A DNA stretch of 64,000 nt from Pseudomonas parafulva (GCF_000800255.1 NZ_CP009747.1:3658001-3722000), one strand, 5' to 3'; shown: positions 47,705 through 59,412, numbered from the stretch's first letter. The notes: a model not told the origin generated them from the sequence alone. A program made the numbers and translations.

Positions 47705-50700
47705 CAGATTTTCTCCACGTTGACGAGGAACGACTTGGACTCCGGCGTCTGGGTATTGCCATCACCGAGGAACGGCACCAGGGTGTTGGTCAGGTAGCCA
47801 TGCCGGGTCGAACCGGTGAAGCCCCAGTGCAGCGGGATGCCGATCTGGTGCACGGTCTGGTTGTTGACCTGCAGCGGACGGATCCGCTTGGTCACCACCG
47901 CCACCGCCTCGATGTGCCCGCGCTTGCACGACACCCGCACCCGATCACCGGCCTTGATGCCCTTCTCGCCCGCCAGCACCTCGCCAATTTCCACGAACTG
48001 CTCGGGCTGGATGATGGCGTTGAGCCGAGCGTGCTTGCTCCAGAAGTGGAAGTGCTCGGTCAGCCGGTAGGTGGTCGCCGCGTAAGGGAACTCATCACGT
48101 GTGCCGAGGGTTTCCCACACCGAATCGAAGATCCGTCCGGCCGGATTGCTGATGACCTTCTTGTTGTTCGGGTGCAGCGGGTTGATCCCGATCGGCGTTT
48201 CGAACGGCTCGTAGTGCTCGGGGAACGGCCCTTCGGCCATCTTGTCGATGGCGAAGAAGCGCGCCACGCCCTCGGGGTTCATGATGAACGGGTTCATCCC
48301 CGCTTCCGGCGGCGAATCGACCTTGAAGTCCGGCACATCGGTGCCGCCCCAGGACTTGCCGTTCCACCACACCAGACGCTTCTTCTGCGCATCCCACGGC
48401 TTGCCTTGCGGGTCGCTCGAAGCGCGGTTGTAGAGAATGCGGCGGTTGGCCGGCCAGGCCCAGGCCCAGTTCTGCGCCTGGTGCATGCCGTACGGGTCGC
48501 TGTTGTCGCGCCGGGCCATCTGGTTGCCCTGCTCGGTCCAGCAGCCGGCGAAGATCCAGCAGCCGGACGCCGTGCTGCCGTCGTCCTTGAGCTGACCGAA
48601 CCCGGACAACTGCTGGCCGCCCTTGACCGTCAGGCCGGTGGCGTCGGTCATGTCGGTGACCGCGTAACCGTTCATCTCCTTGGCCAACTCTTCCGGCGAG
48701 GGTTCGTCGGGGATCTTGTACGGCCAACTGATGTTGAGCAGCGGGTCTGCGTAGCTGCCGCCTTCGTTCTTGTAGCGCTGGCGCAGGCGCAGGAACAGCT
48801 CACTCATGATCTGCACGTCGGTGCGGGTCTCGCCCGGACCATCGGCGCCCTTCCAGTGCCACTGCAGCCAGCGGCTGCTGTTGACCAGCGAGCCGTCTTC
48901 CTCGGCGAAGCACGTGGTGGGCAAGCGAATCACTTCGGTCTGGATGCTGGACGTGTCGACATCGTTGTACGGGCCGACATTGCGCCAGAACTCGGACGTT
49001 TCGGTGGCCAGCGGGTCCATGACGACCAGCCACTTGAGCTTGCCCAGCGCGGCGGTGACGCGGTTTTTATCCGGCAGCGCGGCGATGGGGTTGAAGCCCT
49101 GGCACATGTAGCCGTTGACCTTGCCCTGGCTCATCATCTCGAACATGCGCAGCACGTCGTAGGCGGCCACGTCGAGCTTGGGCAGCCAATCGTAGCCCCA
49201 GTTGTTCTCGGCGGTGGCGTTGTCGCCATACCAGGCCTTCATCAGGCTGACGTGGAACTTGCCGTAGTTCTGCCAGTACGACAATTGCCCCGGACGCAGC
49301 GGCTTGGAGGCGCGCTTGTCGATGTAGGCGGCGTAATCCTGCTCGGCGTCGCCTGCCAAGGTCAGGTAGCCCGGCAGCGAGTTCGACAGCAGCCCGAGGT
49401 CGGTCAGTCCCTGGATGTTGGAGTGCCCGCGCAGGGCGTTGACGCCACCGCCAGGCATGCCGACGTTGCCCAGCAGCAACTGGACCATGGCCGCGCTGCG
49501 AATGATCTGCGCGCCGATCGAATGCTGGGTCCAGCCCAGGGCATAGAGGATCGTCATGGTCTTGCCCGGCGCCGAGCAGGTGGCGATTTCTTTCCACACT
49601 TTCATCATCTGATCGAGCGGCATGCCGCAGGTCATGCTGGCGATTTCCGGCGTGTAGCGGCTGTAGTGCTGCTTCATCAACTGGAACACGCAGCGTGGGT
49701 GCTGCAGCGTCGGGTCGACCTTGGCGTAACCGTCATCGCCCAGCTCGTAACCCCACCCAGACTTGTCGGCATAGATCCGCTTGGCCGCGTCGTAGCCACT
49801 GAACAGGCCGTCTTCGAAGCCATAGCCTTCTTTGACGATGAACGACACGTCGGTGTAGTTGCGCACGTACTCGTGCTGGATCTGATCAGTGCTCAGCAGG
49901 TAGTTGATCAGGCCGCCCATGAAGGCGATGTCGCTGCCGGTACGAATCGGCGCGTAGTAGTCCGCCACCGAAGCGGTGCGGGTGAAGCGCGGATCGACCA
50001 CGATCAAGCGCGCCTTGTTGTGCGCCTTGGCCTCGGTGACCCATTTGAATCCGCAGGGATGGGCCTCGGCTGCGTTGCCGCCCATGACCAGCACCAGGTT
50101 TGCGTTGGCGATATCGGACCAGTGATTGGTCATCGCGCCACGGCCGTACGTCGGGGCAAGACTTGCCACCGTCGGGCCGTGTCAGACACGCGCCTGGTTA
50201 TCGAACCCCAGCATGCCGAGAGAACGGATGACCTTATGGGTCAGGTAGCCTGCTTCGCTGGACGCTGCCGACGCCGCGAGGAAGCCGGTGGTCAACCAGC
50301 GGTTGACCGTCTGCCCTTGGGCGTTCTTCTCGATGAAGTTGGCATCGCGGTCCTGCTTCATCAGCGCGGCGACGCGATCCAGCGCCTCGTCCCAACTGAC
50401 CCGCACCCACTCGTTGCTGCCGGGTTTGCGCACTTCGGGGTACTGCAGGCGGCTCGGGCTGTGGATGAAGTCGAGCAGGCCGGCACCTTTGGGGCACAGG
50501 GTGCCGCGGTTGACCGGGTGATCGGCATCGCCTTCGATGTGGATGATGTTCTGTTTGACGTTCTTGCCCGCATCGCCCTGGCTGTACAGGATCAGGCCGC
50601 AGCCGACCGAGCAGTAGGGACAGGTGTTGCGGGTTTCTTTGGTGTGCGTCAGCTTGAAGTGGCGCACCTGCTCGGCGAACGCGGGCGTCGGGGCCATGCC

Positions 50701-50772
50701 CAACGCCGCGAGGCTAGAGCCTCCAAGGCCGACAGCGGCGACCTTGAAGAATTGCCGACGGTTGAGATCCAT
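47704..50772 (-). CDS. fdnG: Selenocysteine formate dehydrogenase-N alpha subunit
   Basis: A 1022-residue molybdopterin enzyme read through an in-frame UGA at 50182-50184 (Sec197), in the context ...[14 protein letters not shown], as in E. coli FdnG. A twin-arginine signal is at the start ([24 protein letters not shown]), so export is through Tat. A 4Fe-4S site ([13 protein letters not shown] ... [10 protein letters not shown]) precedes the UGA. Standard gene callers would split it into 47704-50169 and 50182-50772. A SECIS hairpin lies just 3' of the UGA. With fdnH and fdnI it oxidises formate at the periplasmic side. Confidence 0.96.
50152..50181 (-). promoter_or_regulatory. Bacterial SECIS element of fdnG
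   Basis: Beginning ten bases after the UGA, the minus strand reads CGG-T-GGCA-AGTCT-TGCC-CCG. This is a stem with a bulged T and a loop containing GT, the same layout as E. coli fdnG (CGG-U-UGC-AGGUCU-GCA-CCG), the element bound by SelB. Confidence 0.85.
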
Positions 50773-50927
50773 CGTGCACTCCTGATCAGGTTTGGACGCA
50801 CGGTCATGGCCGGCGCCTCTCGGAAATCACGGCGGCGACGTACAGAGGTCGCCAACGCTAAGACTAGCCGATAACACTGAAAGTGCGGTGACATAGATCA
50901 GTTTAAGCTGTAGGCATTTGTAGTAAG

Positions 50928-50942
50928 ACCCGCCGATCGGGT
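50928..50942 (-). terminator. Weak hairpin between the GH18-like gene and fdnG
   Basis: ACCCG-CCGAT-CGGGT, a 5-bp stem 12 bases past the GH18-like stop, with CTTACT after it on that strand. A minor terminator at best; the fdn promoter should lie between here and 50772. Confidence 0.3.
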
Positions 50943-50953
50943 GCTCTATCGAC

Positions 50954-51772
50954 TTATTTCATCAACCGCTTGAGCCGGCGAGTCCAACTGAAATCGGTGG
51001 ACTGGAGGGCGTCGTCGCCTTCCTTCACCCCATCTCGGTCCACGGCATAGGAAAACAGGCCACCCTTGTTGCCCTGGCTGGGCTGCCAGAGTGCGTAGTG
51101 CCGGGCCGTGCTGGTATCGAAGTCCCGTGTATCGCCCCATTGGGTCCCGCGCTCTTCGTAGAACGAAAAGCCCACCATGAATTTCCGGGGCGCGAGAAAG
51201 TCGGCGAACAGTCGGTCGAAGTGTTGCTGCACCTGATCGGTTTTTTGCCCATAGGCCTGGAAAAGCACGTAGTCCAACGCGCTCTCCAGCGAGCGCAGCA
51301 AATCCATGTCGCCTATCTCACTGGTGTCGTAGATGAACAGCTTGCCCTCTTGCTTCAGACGCTTGGCCAAAATCAGCGAGACTTCGCGGGCCTTGTTGCG
51401 CTGGGCCTCGGACAGGCGCTTTTCGAGATCCACATCCAGCCCATCCAGGCCCTGCACCGACAGGAAACGGCTCTGCAGATGGTCGGCCAATTGCTGGTAG
51501 CCCTCGGCCGAATCGGGGAAGTCCGGATTGATCAGCTCATCGATGAACAGGGTGCGCACGACCTTGATGCCTTTGGCGTGCATCGCCGGAATCATTTCCG
51601 CTTCCAGCTTTTGCCAGAACTGCGGCGTTTCCTCACCATTGGGAAAAACGAATGCGATATCGACTTCTTCGGGCAGTTGCAGCATTGAGCAGTGGTTGCC
51701 CACTTCACCATTGGCGGTGTCGCGCCAAGAGCGGAAGTAACAGCCCATCAGGGGTTTCGGAGAGTTGGACAT
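50954..51772 (-). CDS. GH18-like endo-beta-N-acetylglucosaminidase
   Basis: A 272-residue protein with the GH18 catalytic signature DxxDxDxE as DGLDVDLE (Asp110, Asp113, Asp115, catalytic Glu117). The surrounding order fits a small EndoF/EndoS-type barrel: CYFRSWRD near the start, KGIKVVRTLF, FQAYGQKTDQVQQHFDRL and FMVGFSFYEE. No signal peptide is visible, unusual for a secreted glycosidase. Start at 51772 (GGAG 7 bases upstream). It is alone, between fdnG and poxB. Substrate unknown; a glycan-cleaving activity is inferred. Confidence 0.75.
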   Translation of the reverse strand: MSNSPKPLMGCYFRSWRDTANGEVGNHCSMLQLPEEVDIAFVFPNGEETPQFWQKLEAEMIPAMHAKGIKVVRTLFIDELINPDFPDSAEGYQQLADHLQSRFLSVQGLDGLDVDLEKRLSEAQRNKAREVSLILAKRLKQEGKLFIYDTSEIGDMDLLRSLESALDYVLFQAYGQKTDQVQQHFDRLFADFLAPRKFMVGFSFYEERGTQWGDTRDFDTSTARHYALWQPSQGNKGGLFSYAVDRDGVKEGDDALQSTDFSWTRRLKRLMK

Positions 51773-51892
51773 GAGCGGCTCCATTGATACAAAAGGTGCC
51801 GCGATTCAAGCGTCTGTCGCCAGACGCCGGAATCCTGAACGCTTTCCATGATGCCTGCGGGCAAGCCTATGACGACTCGAACATGAGCGCCC

Positions 51893-53611
51893 CTAGCGCA
51901 GCAAATTGTTCTTCGCCAGGTTCACCAACTCCTTGGCCCGACCATCCATGACCGCACGCAGCATGAACAGGCCGAAGCCTTTGACGTTCTCGGCGGTGAT
52001 TTCCGGCGGCATGATCAATTCCTGTCGCTCACTCACCACATCGACCAACACCGGCCCATCGTGGGCGAAGGCCTCGCGCAGCGCCGCTTCGAGTTCCTGC
52101 GGTTGCTCCACTCGAATGCCCTTGATGCCCATGCTTTGGGCGAACGTGGCGAAGTTGGGGTTCTTGAGCTCGCAGCCAGTATCCAACAGGCCGCTGGCTT
52201 TCATCTCCATTTCCACGAAGCCCAAGGTGCCGTTGTTCAGCACGATCACCTTGACCGGCAGATTGGCCTGACTCAGGGTGAGGAAATCGCCCATCATCAT
52301 GCTGAAACCTCCATCACCCGACATCGACACCACTTGCCGCCCCGGACAGCTCGCCTGGGCGCCGATGGCCTGCAGCATGGCATTGGCCATCGAGCCATGG
52401 TTGAACGAGCCAATCAGCCGGCGCTGACCATTCATCTTCAGGTAACGCGCAGCCCAGGCGGTGGGCGTACCGACATCACAGGTGAAGATGGCGTCCTCGT
52501 CGGCCAACTCGCTCACCAGTCGATTGAGGTATTGCGGATGGATGATCGCGCTGTTGGGGCTGCTTTCGGCCAGTCCGTCAAGGCTCTTGCGGGCGTCGCG
52601 ATAGTCGGCCAAGGCCTTGTCCAGGTGAGCGGTGTCGGTGCGCTCCGGCAGAAGCGGCAGCAGTTGCTCGAGCGTGTGCTTGATGTCTCCGATCAGGCCA
52701 ATCTCCAGCGCGCAGCGATTGCCCAGCGCCTCGGGCTTCAAATCGATTTGGGCAATACGTGCTTTCTCGGGGAAGAATTGCCGGTAAGGGAAGTTGCTAC
52801 CCAGCATCAGCAGCGTGTCGCAATCCTTCATGGCATTGAAACCCGACGCGAAGCCGATGAGCCCCGTCATGCCGACGTCGTAGGGATTGTCATACTCCAG
52901 GTGCTCCTTGCCCCGCAGCGCATGCACGATGGGTGCCTTCAACTGCCTGGCCAGGGCGACCACTTCAGTGTGGGCGCCGGCGCAGCCTGCCCCGCACAGC
53001 AGCGTGATGCGTTTGCCGGCGCTCAGGAACTGCGCCAGCTCATCGAGTTTGGCAGGTTCAGGCACCACCACCGGCGGTGTAGGCGTCAACCACCGGCCGA
53101 CCTTGGCATCGAGCGGGGCCAGTGCCACGTCGCCGGGAATCACCACCACCGCCACCCCGCGCCGGCTGACCGCCACACGCATGGCGCGCTCGAGAATCTG
53201 CGGCAACTGCTCGGGCTGCGACACCAGTTCGACGTAGTGACTGCACTCTTTGAACAGCGATTCGGGGTGAGTGGCCTGGAAGTAGTCGATGCCGATCTCG
53301 CTGCTGGGGATGTGCGCGGCGATCGCCAGCACCGGCACACCGCTGCGATGGCAATCGAACAGGCCATTGATCAGGTGCAGGTTGCCCGGTCCACAGCTCC
53401 CGGCGCACACCGCCAGCTCGCCAGTGAGATGGGCCTCGCCGCCGGCGGCGAAGGCACCGGCTTCTTCGTTGCGCATGTGAATCCAGTCCAGTCCACCCAG
53501 GCGGCGCATGGAGTCGGTGAACCCGTTCAATGAATCGCCGACAACCCCGTAAACACGTTTGACGCCGGCTTGTTTGAGGGTGTTGACCATGAAATCAGCA
53601 GCGGTGGCCAT
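51893..53611 (-). CDS. poxB: Pyruvate dehydrogenase (quinone)/pyruvate oxidase
   Basis: A 572-residue TPP/FAD enzyme oxidising pyruvate to acetate and CO2 with electrons to quinone. N-terminal [33 protein letters not shown], the catalytic Glu in [15 protein letters not shown], and the TPP/metal motif [37 protein letters not shown] precedes ATG 53611; the frame reaches 53683 without a good start. A single gene. The C-terminus is of PoxB length. Confidence 0.93.
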   Translation of the reverse strand: MATAADFMVNTLKQAGVKRVYGVVGDSLNGFTDSMRRLGGLDWIHMRNEEAGAFAAGGEAHLTGELAVCAGSCGPGNLHLINGLFDCHRSGVPVLAIAAHIPSSEIGIDYFQATHPESLFKECSHYVELVSQPEQLPQILERAMRVAVSRRGVAVVVIPGDVALAPLDAKVGRWLTPTPPVVVPEPAKLDELAQFLSAGKRITLLCGAGCAGAHTEVVALARQLKAPIVHALRGKEHLEYDNPYDVGMTGLIGFASGFNAMKDCDTLLMLGSNFPYRQFFPEKARIAQIDLKPEALGNRCALEIGLIGDIKHTLEQLLPLLPERTDTAHLDKALADYRDARKSLDGLAESSPNSAIIHPQYLNRLVSELADEDAIFTCDVGTPTAWAARYLKMNGQRRLIGSFNHGSMANAMLQAIGAQASCPGRQVVSMSGDGGFSMMMGDFLTLSQANLPVKVIVLNNGTLGFVEMEMKASGLLDTGCELKNPNFATFAQSMGIKGIRVEQPQELEAALREAFAHDGPVLVDVVSERQELIMPPEITAENVKGFGLFMLRAVMDGRAKELVNLAKNNLLR

Positions 53612-53747
53612 GGGAGGGTCCTTGAATGACGGTGAGTTCAAGGTCTGAGTCCAGGCAAAACGCGCGTGTTCCAACGCGATCATTAAGAAAAAGCTAAGCG
53701 GCCCGACGATCAGTCGTCACATTCAGTGGAATGGATATCGGCGGGCA

Positions 53748-53780
53748 GAAAAAAAGCGAAGCCAGGTTTCTGGCTTCGCT
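53748..53780 (-). terminator. Rho-independent terminator of the MFS-ssb unit
   Basis: AGCGAAGCCAG-AAAC-CTGGCTTCGCT, a perfect 11-bp stem with a following T7-8 on the minus strand, 30 bases past the ssb stop. Confidence 0.9.
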
Positions 53781-53810
53781 TTGGGTGTTTACCGCGTCGA
53801 GGACGGTTTC

Positions 53811-54359
53811 TCAGAACGGAATATCGTCATCGAAGCTGTCGAAGTCAGCGGCGGGCTGGGGTGCCTGCTGCTGTGGCGCGGGACGCTGCTGTGCCTGCTG
53901 CGGACGCGGCGCCTGCTGACGTGGTGGGGCTTGGTTGTATTGCTGCTGACCACCGCCCTGGTTGTAGTTGTTGCCACCACCCTGGTTGTACTGATCGCCG
54001 CCTTGCTGGTTCTGCGGACGACCGCCGAGCAGCTGCATGGTGCCCTGCATGTCGACGATGATTTCGGTGGTGTAACGCTTGATGCCGTCCTTTTCCCACT
54101 CACGGGTCTGCAGCTTGCCTTCGATGTAGCACTGCGAACCCTTGCGCAGGTACTCGCCAGCGATCTCGGCCACTTTGCCGAACAGCGAGACACGGTGCCA
54201 CTCGGTGCGCTCGACCTTCTGTCCCGACTGCTTGTCGGTCCACTGTTCGCTGGTGGCCAGGCTCAGGTTGGTCACGGCGTTACCGTTGGGCAGGTAGCGG
54301 ACTTCGGGATCCTGGCCGCAGGTACCGACCAGAATGACTTTGTTAACCCCACGGGCCAT
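53811..54359 (-). CDS. ssb: Single-stranded DNA-binding protein
   Basis: A 182-residue SSB. The OB fold is [38 protein letters not shown]...; a Gly/Gln/Asn-rich linker (~115-170) precedes the conserved C-terminal partner-binding tip [11 protein letters not shown]. It starts 9 bases after the MFS gene stop, so the two are co-transcribed and the strong terminator follows. Confidence 0.97.
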   Translation of the reverse strand: MARGVNKVILVGTCGQDPEVRYLPNGNAVTNLSLATSEQWTDKQSGQKVERTEWHRVSLFGKVAEIAGEYLRKGSQCYIEGKLQTREWEKDGIKRYTTEIIVDMQGTMQLLGGRPQNQQGGDQYNQGGGNNYNQGGGQQQYNQAPPRQQAPRPQQAQQRPAPQQQAPQPAADFDSFDDDIPF

Positions 54360-54368
54360 AACGTTCTC

Positions 54369-55763
54369 CTAGGCTTCGCACGCCGTCGGGGCTGGGTTCA
54401 CCAGACGCTCGAGGGTCGCACGGTCCAAAATTTTCGTATCCAGTTTGATATAGATGGCGGCTTCTTCCGCCACCACCACGGCGTCGGTCACACCCGTCAC
54501 GGCCATCAGACGTTCGGCCAGTCCGGCTTCCCGAACCGCCTCCGGCGTCAGCGGCATACGCAGGCTGGTGACATAAGGCGGTTCGTTCATGCCCAAGGCA
54601 GATACCAGCCAGATACCACACAGTACAGCACATCCGAGGAACACCGTGCCCAGGCCTCCGTGCTGGAACAACCAGCCACCGATGATGCCTCCCAGCGCCG
54701 CGCCGAGGAACTGGCTCGTGGAATAGACTCCCATGGCCGTCCCCTTGCCGCCAGCGGGCGACACCTTGCTGACCAGCGAAGGCAAGGATGCCTCCAACAG
54801 GTTGAAGGCCGTGAAGAATATCACGGTGCCGGTCACCAATGCCCGCAGGTCGTCAGCCCAGCGCCAGAAGAACACCTCGGTGAGCAGCAGCACGGTGACT
54901 GCACCCACCAACACGCGCTTCATCTTGCGCTTCTTTTCGCCGTAGATGATGAAGGGCACCATTGCAAAAAATGAGATCAGCAATGCGGTTAGGTATACCC
55001 ACCAGTGCTGTTCCTTGGGTAACCCGGCGCGCTCTACGAAGGCCAGTGGCAGGGCCACGAAGCTGGCCATGAGGATCGCGTGCAGCACGAAAATGCTCAG
55101 GTCCAGGCGTAGAAGATCCGGATTGCGCAGGGTCGGGCCTAGGGCCTGACGTGCCACGCCCGATTCTCGATGCTGCAACACGCTGTGCGTGCTGGGCACG
55201 ACGAAGGCGATCAAGGCGATACCCACTACCGCCAGTCCTGCGGTAGCGAGGAACAATCCTGACAAACCGAAGGCACTTGTCAGCAACGGGCCAACCACCA
55301 TGGCAACGGCGAACGACACGCCGATGCTCATGCCGATCATGGCCATGGCCTTGGTGCGGTGTTGCTCGCGAGTCAGGTCGGAAAGCAGGGCCATGACGGC
55401 TGCGGAAATGGCACCCGCCCCCTGCAGAATACGGCCGGCGATCACGCCCCAGATCGAATCGGCCTGCGCCGCCAGTACGCTGCCCAAGGCGAACACCACC
55501 AGCCCCAGATAGATCACCGGGCGTCGGCCAATCCGGTCGGAAATCATCCCGAACGGAATCTGCAGGACCGCCTGGGTCAAGCCATAGGCACCGATGGCCA
55601 GGCCGATCAGCGCGGGTGTGGCGCCGGCCAGGTCCATGCCGTAGGTGGCCAGCACGGGCAAGACCATGAACATACCCAGCATACGAAAGGCAAAGACCAG
55701 GGCAAGGCCGCCTGCGGCGCGGGTTTCGCTGCCGCTCATGCGTTCTTGATGGATGTCGTGCAT
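54369..55763 (-). CDS. MFS transporter of the YajR type
   Basis: A 464-residue 12-helix major-facilitator protein. The A-motif is GMISDRIGRRPVIYLG; the N-terminal helices start ALVFAFRMLGMFMVLPVLATYG. The C-terminal ~70 residues (LAERLMAVTGVTDAVVVAEEAAIYIKLD) form a ferredoxin-like domain as in E. coli YajR, which is a cytosolic add-on to the transporter. Substrate unknown. Divergent from uvrA and co-transcribed with ssb; GAGG sits 7 bases before the ATG. Confidence 0.86.
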   Translation of the reverse strand: MHDIHQERMSGSETRAAGGLALVFAFRMLGMFMVLPVLATYGMDLAGATPALIGLAIGAYGLTQAVLQIPFGMISDRIGRRPVIYLGLVVFALGSVLAAQADSIWGVIAGRILQGAGAISAAVMALLSDLTREQHRTKAMAMIGMSIGVSFAVAMVVGPLLTSAFGLSGLFLATAGLAVVGIALIAFVVPSTHSVLQHRESGVARQALGPTLRNPDLLRLDLSIFVLHAILMASFVALPLAFVERAGLPKEQHWWVYLTALLISFFAMVPFIIYGEKKRKMKRVLVGAVTVLLLTEVFFWRWADDLRALVTGTVIFFTAFNLLEASLPSLVSKVSPAGGKGTAMGVYSTSQFLGAALGGIIGGWLFQHGGLGTVFLGCAVLCGIWLVSALGMNEPPYVTSLRMPLTPEAVREAGLAERLMAVTGVTDAVVVAEEAAIYIKLDTKILDRATLERLVNPAPTACEA

Positions 55764-55892
55764 GGATGAACCTCGTCTGAACCGGCGGCGATTCTATCAG
55801 TCCCACGACCAGACGGCATCTGCGCGACGCTTTGCCGCGTAGTGGCAGCGCGCCGTATACTTCTTCGTTTACGCCCGCCGAGCGAGGCTGCT

Positions 55893-58727
55893 TTGGACAC
55901 GATCCTGATCCGTGGGGCACGCACCCACAACCTGAAGAACATCGACCTGACCCTGCCACGGGACAAACTGATCGTCATCACCGGTCTGTCCGGTTCCGGC
56001 AAGTCTTCCCTGGCCTTCGACACCCTCTACGCCGAGGGCCAACGTCGCTACGTGGAGTCGCTGTCGGCCTATGCCCGACAGTTCCTGTCGATGATGGAAA
56101 AGCCCGACGTCGACACCATCGAAGGCTTGTCGCCGGCGATTTCCATCGAGCAGAAGTCCACGTCGCACAACCCGCGCTCGACCGTGGGCACCATCACCGA
56201 AATCTACGACTACCTGCGCCTGCTGTACGCGCGCGTGGGCACACCGCGCTGCCCGGATCACGACATTCCGCTGGAGGCGCAGACCGTCAGCCAGATGGTC
56301 GACCTGGTACTGGAACAACCCGAGGGCAGCAAGCTGATGCTGCTGGCACCGGTGGTGCGCGAGCGCAAGGGCGAGCACTTGGCAGTGTTCGACGAAATGC
56401 GCGCCCAAGGCTTCGTCCGCGCCCGGGTCAACGGCAAGCTCTACGAGCTGGATGAACTGCCCAAGCTCGACAAGCAGAAAAAGCACAGCATCGACGTGGT
56501 GGTCGACCGCTTCAAGGTCCGCGAAGACCTGCAGCAGCGTCTGGCCGAGTCGTTCGAGACGGCCTTGAAACTGGCCGACGGCATCGCCCTGGTGGCGCCG
56601 ATGGACGACGACAGCGGTGAAGAAATGATCTTCTCGGCGCGCTTCGCCTGCCCCGTGTGCGGCCATGCGATCAGCGAGCTGGAACCCAAGTTGTTTTCCT
56701 TCAACAACCCGGCCGGTGCCTGTCCGACCTGCGACGGCCTGGGGGTCAAGCAGTTCTTCGACACCAAGCGCCTGGTCAACGCCGAGCTGACCCTGGCCGA
56801 AGGCGCGATCCGCGGCTGGGACCGGCGCAATGTGTATTACTTCCAGATGCTCGGCTCATTGGCCGCGCACTATGGCTTCAGTCTCGACCAGCCTTTCGGT
56901 GAACTGGCGGCCGAGCACCAGAAGGTCATCCTGCAGGGCAGTGGCAAGCACAGCGTCGACTTCAAGTACCTCAACGACCGCGGCGACATCGTCAAACGCT
57001 CGCACCCCTTCGAGGGTATCGTGCCGAATCTGGAGCGGCGCTACCGCGAAACCGAGTCGGCCACCGTGCGCGAGGAACTGGCCAAGTTCCTCGGTACCCA
57101 GCCCTGTCCAGACTGCCGCGGTACTCGCTTGCGCCGCGAGGCACGGCATGTCTGGGTCGGTGAGAAGACGCTGCCGGCGGTCACCAACCTGCCGATCGGC
57201 GACGCCAGCGAATACTTCGCTGCGCTAACCCTGACCGGCCGACGTGGCGAGATCGCGGCGAAGATCTTGAAGGAAATCTGCGAGCGGTTGCAGTTTCTGG
57301 TCAACGTGGGCCTGGACTATCTCACCCTCGACCGCAGCGCCGAAACGCTCTCCGGGGGCGAAGCGCAGCGCATCCGCCTGGCCAGCCAGATCGGTGCGGG
57401 CCTGGTGGGGGTCATGTACATCCTCGACGAGCCATCGATCGGCCTGCACCAGCGTGACAACGATCGCCTGCTGGCCACCCTCAACCACCTGCGCGACCTG
57501 GGCAACACGGTGATCGTCGTAGAGCACGACGAGGACGCCATTCGCCTGGCCGACTATGTCGTGGACATTGGCCCAGGCGCTGGTGTACATGGCGGGCAGA
57601 TCGTCGCCGAAGGTACGCCGGACGAGGTCATGGCCCATCCAGACTCGGTGACCGGCATGTATCTGTCCGGTCGCAAGAAGATCGTCGTTCCAGCCAAACG
57701 CACACCCCGCAACAAGAAGCTGCAACTCAAGCTGAAAGGTGCGCGCGGCAACAACCTGCAGAATGTCGATCTGGAAGTCCCCATTGGCTTGCTGACGTGC
57801 GTCACCGGGGTTTCGGGGTCAGGGAAATCGACACTGATCAACAACACCCTGTTCCCCCTGGCCGCCACCGCCCTGAACGGTGCCAGCAGCCTGGAGCCGG
57901 CCGCCCACAGCAGCATTGACGGCCTGCAGCACCTGGACAAAGTGGTCGACATCGACCAGAGCCCAATCGGTCGTACCCCACGCTCCAACCCGGCGACTTA
58001 CACCGGCATTTTCACGCCGATTCGCGAGCTCTTCGCGGGCGTGCCAGAGTCACGCTCACGCGGTTACGGTCCGGGACGGTTTTCTTTCAACGTCAAGGGC
58101 GGACGCTGCGAGGCGTGCCAGGGCGATGGCCTGATCAAAGTGGAAATGCACTTCCTGCCAGATATCTACGTGCCGTGCGATGTGTGCAAGAGCAAGCGAT
58201 ACAACCGCGAAACGCTGGAGGTCAAGTACAAGGGCAAGAACATCCACGAAGTGCTGGAAATGACCATCGAGGACGCCCGCGAGTTCTTCGATGCGGTTCC
58301 GGCACTGGCGCGCAAACTGCAGACGCTGATGGATGTGGGTTTGTCTTATATCAAGCTGGGACAATCGGCGACGACGTTGTCGGGCGGTGAAGCGCAGCGA
58401 GTGAAACTGTCGCGCGAGCTGTCCAAGCGCGATACGGGCAAGACCCTGTACATCCTTGACGAGCCCACTACAGGCTTGCACTTTGCCGATATCCAGCAAC
58501 TCCTGGACGTCCTTCACCGTTTGCGCGACCACGGCAATACCGTGGTGGTGATCGAACACAACCTGGATGTGATCAAAACCGCAGACTGGCTGGTAGACCT
58601 GGGTCCAGAAGGGGGCTCACGCGGCGGGCAAATCATCGCCTGCGGCACACCGGAAGAGCTCAGCAAGATGAAGCAATCCTACACCGGGCATTATCTGAAA
58701 CCGCTATTGGAACGGGACCGGGCATAA
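55893..58727 (+). CDS. uvrA: Excinuclease ABC subunit A
   Basis: A 944-residue UvrA, damage recognition in nucleotide excision repair with UvrB/C. Two ABC ATPase halves: [13 protein letters not shown] and [18 protein letters not shown]...[11 protein letters not shown] in the first, [14 protein letters not shown] and [15 protein letters not shown]...[11 protein letters not shown] in the second. Zn-binding CPVCGHAI...CPTCDGLG and [16 protein letters not shown]...[10 protein letters not shown] are present. TTG start chosen at 55893 (GAGG 7 bases upstream; [13 protein letters not shown] is the conserved start); ATG at 55842 gives an unconserved extension. No LexA box (CTG-N10-CAG) was found upstream. 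Confidence 0.96.
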   Translation: MDTILIRGARTHNLKNIDLTLPRDKLIVITGLSGSGKSSLAFDTLYAEGQRRYVESLSAYARQFLSMMEKPDVDTIEGLSPAISIEQKSTSHNPRSTVGTITEIYDYLRLLYARVGTPRCPDHDIPLEAQTVSQMVDLVLEQPEGSKLMLLAPVVRERKGEHLAVFDEMRAQGFVRARVNGKLYELDELPKLDKQKKHSIDVVVDRFKVREDLQQRLAESFETALKLADGIALVAPMDDDSGEEMIFSARFACPVCGHAISELEPKLFSFNNPAGACPTCDGLGVKQFFDTKRLVNAELTLAEGAIRGWDRRNVYYFQMLGSLAAHYGFSLDQPFGELAAEHQKVILQGSGKHSVDFKYLNDRGDIVKRSHPFEGIVPNLERRYRETESATVREELAKFLGTQPCPDCRGTRLRREARHVWVGEKTLPAVTNLPIGDASEYFAALTLTGRRGEIAAKILKEICERLQFLVNVGLDYLTLDRSAETLSGGEAQRIRLASQIGAGLVGVMYILDEPSIGLHQRDNDRLLATLNHLRDLGNTVIVVEHDEDAIRLADYVVDIGPGAGVHGGQIVAEGTPDEVMAHPDSVTGMYLSGRKKIVVPAKRTPRNKKLQLKLKGARGNNLQNVDLEVPIGLLTCVTGVSGSGKSTLINNTLFPLAATALNGASSLEPAAHSSIDGLQHLDKVVDIDQSPIGRTPRSNPATYTGIFTPIRELFAGVPESRSRGYGPGRFSFNVKGGRCEACQGDGLIKVEMHFLPDIYVPCDVCKSKRYNRETLEVKYKGKNIHEVLEMTIEDAREFFDAVPALARKLQTLMDVGLSYIKLGQSATTLSGGEAQRVKLSRELSKRDTGKTLYILDEPTTGLHFADIQQLLDVLHRLRDHGNTVVVIEHNLDVIKTADWLVDLGPEGGSRGGQIIACGTPEELSKMKQSYTGHYLKPLLERDRA

Positions 58728-58749
58728 CGCATAAGGCCGCGCCTATAAA

Positions 58750-58777
58750 ACAGTGCAGATCCGATGATCTGCACTGT
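58750..58777. terminator. Bidirectional terminator, uvrA and ftnA
   Basis: ACAGTGCAGATC-CGAT-GATCTGCACTGT, a perfect 12-bp stem. On the minus strand it is followed by TTTTATAGG, on the plus strand by CTTGT. It lies between convergent uvrA and ftnA, so it can end both. Confidence 0.82.
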
Positions 58778-58827
58778 CTTGTAAGTGCGGCCTCATGTGT
58801 CGAGAGGACTAAACAGCCCTCCTGGTG

Positions 58828-59292
58828 TCACATCTGCGATTGCAGGTAGTTCTGCAGCCCGATGGATTTGATCAACCCCTGCTGCTTTTCCAGCCAGTAC
58901 GTGTGATCTTCCTCGGTATCAGCCAACTGCGCGCGCAGGATGTCACGGCTGATGTAATCCTTGTGCGACTCGCACAACTCGATGCCCTTGCACAGGGCAG
59001 CACGCACTTTGTACTCCAGGCGCAAGTCGGCGGCGATCATTTCAGGCACCGTCGTGCCGATATCGAGGTCGTCCGGCCGCATGCGCGGCGTGCCTTCGAG
59101 CATGAGGATACGACGCATCAGAGCATCGGCGTGCTGCGCCTCTTCTTCCATCTCGTGATTGATACGCTCGTAGAGCTTCGAAAGGCCCCAGTCTTCGTAC
59201 ATGCGCGAGTGGATGAAATACTGATCGCGTGCCGCCAGTTCGCCCGTGAGCAACGTGTTGAGGTAATCGATGACGTCCGGGTGACCTTGCAT
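58828..59292 (-). CDS. ftnA: Bacterioferritin-like ferritin FtnA/BfrA
   Basis: A 154-residue ferritin of the family long called BfrA and now FtnA in P. aeruginosa. Ferroxidase-centre residues are present: Glu18 ([11 protein letters not shown]), Glu51-H54 ([10 protein letters not shown]) and a later EEDHTYW. The C-terminal [11 protein letters not shown] is typical. It stores iron beside the heme enzyme katA, which it is known to supply in P. aeruginosa. Confidence 0.93.
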   Translation of the reverse strand: MQGHPDVIDYLNTLLTGELAARDQYFIHSRMYEDWGLSKLYERINHEMEEEAQHADALMRRILMLEGTPRMRPDDLDIGTTVPEMIAADLRLEYKVRAALCKGIELCESHKDYISRDILRAQLADTEEDHTYWLEKQQGLIKSIGLQNYLQSQM

Positions 59293-59324
59293 CGCCCTGA
59301 TACTCCTGAATAACGCTTGATAGG

Positions 59325-59352
59325 CTCATAGTGTGAACCATGATTTTCCCAA
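59325..59352 (-). promoter_or_regulatory. Predicted promoter of ftnA
   Basis: On the minus strand TTGGGA and TATGAG are separated by 16 bases. Transcription would start ~25-30 bases before the ATG at 59292. No Fur box was seen. Confidence 0.35.
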
Positions 59353-59412
59353 GGTCACTCGATACCGCGCAATTTATGCGAAAAAACTCGACAAACAGTA
59401 GTGATTTTCATT

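Noticed and set aside
50182..50184. fdnG as a pseudogene broken by a stop codon
   Set aside because: The stop is UGA in the exact Sec context with a SECIS hairpin, and selA, selB and selC lie next to it.
55764..55892. SOS (LexA) box in the uvrA promoter region
   Set aside because: No CTG-N10-CAG arrangement was found between the MFS gene and uvrA.
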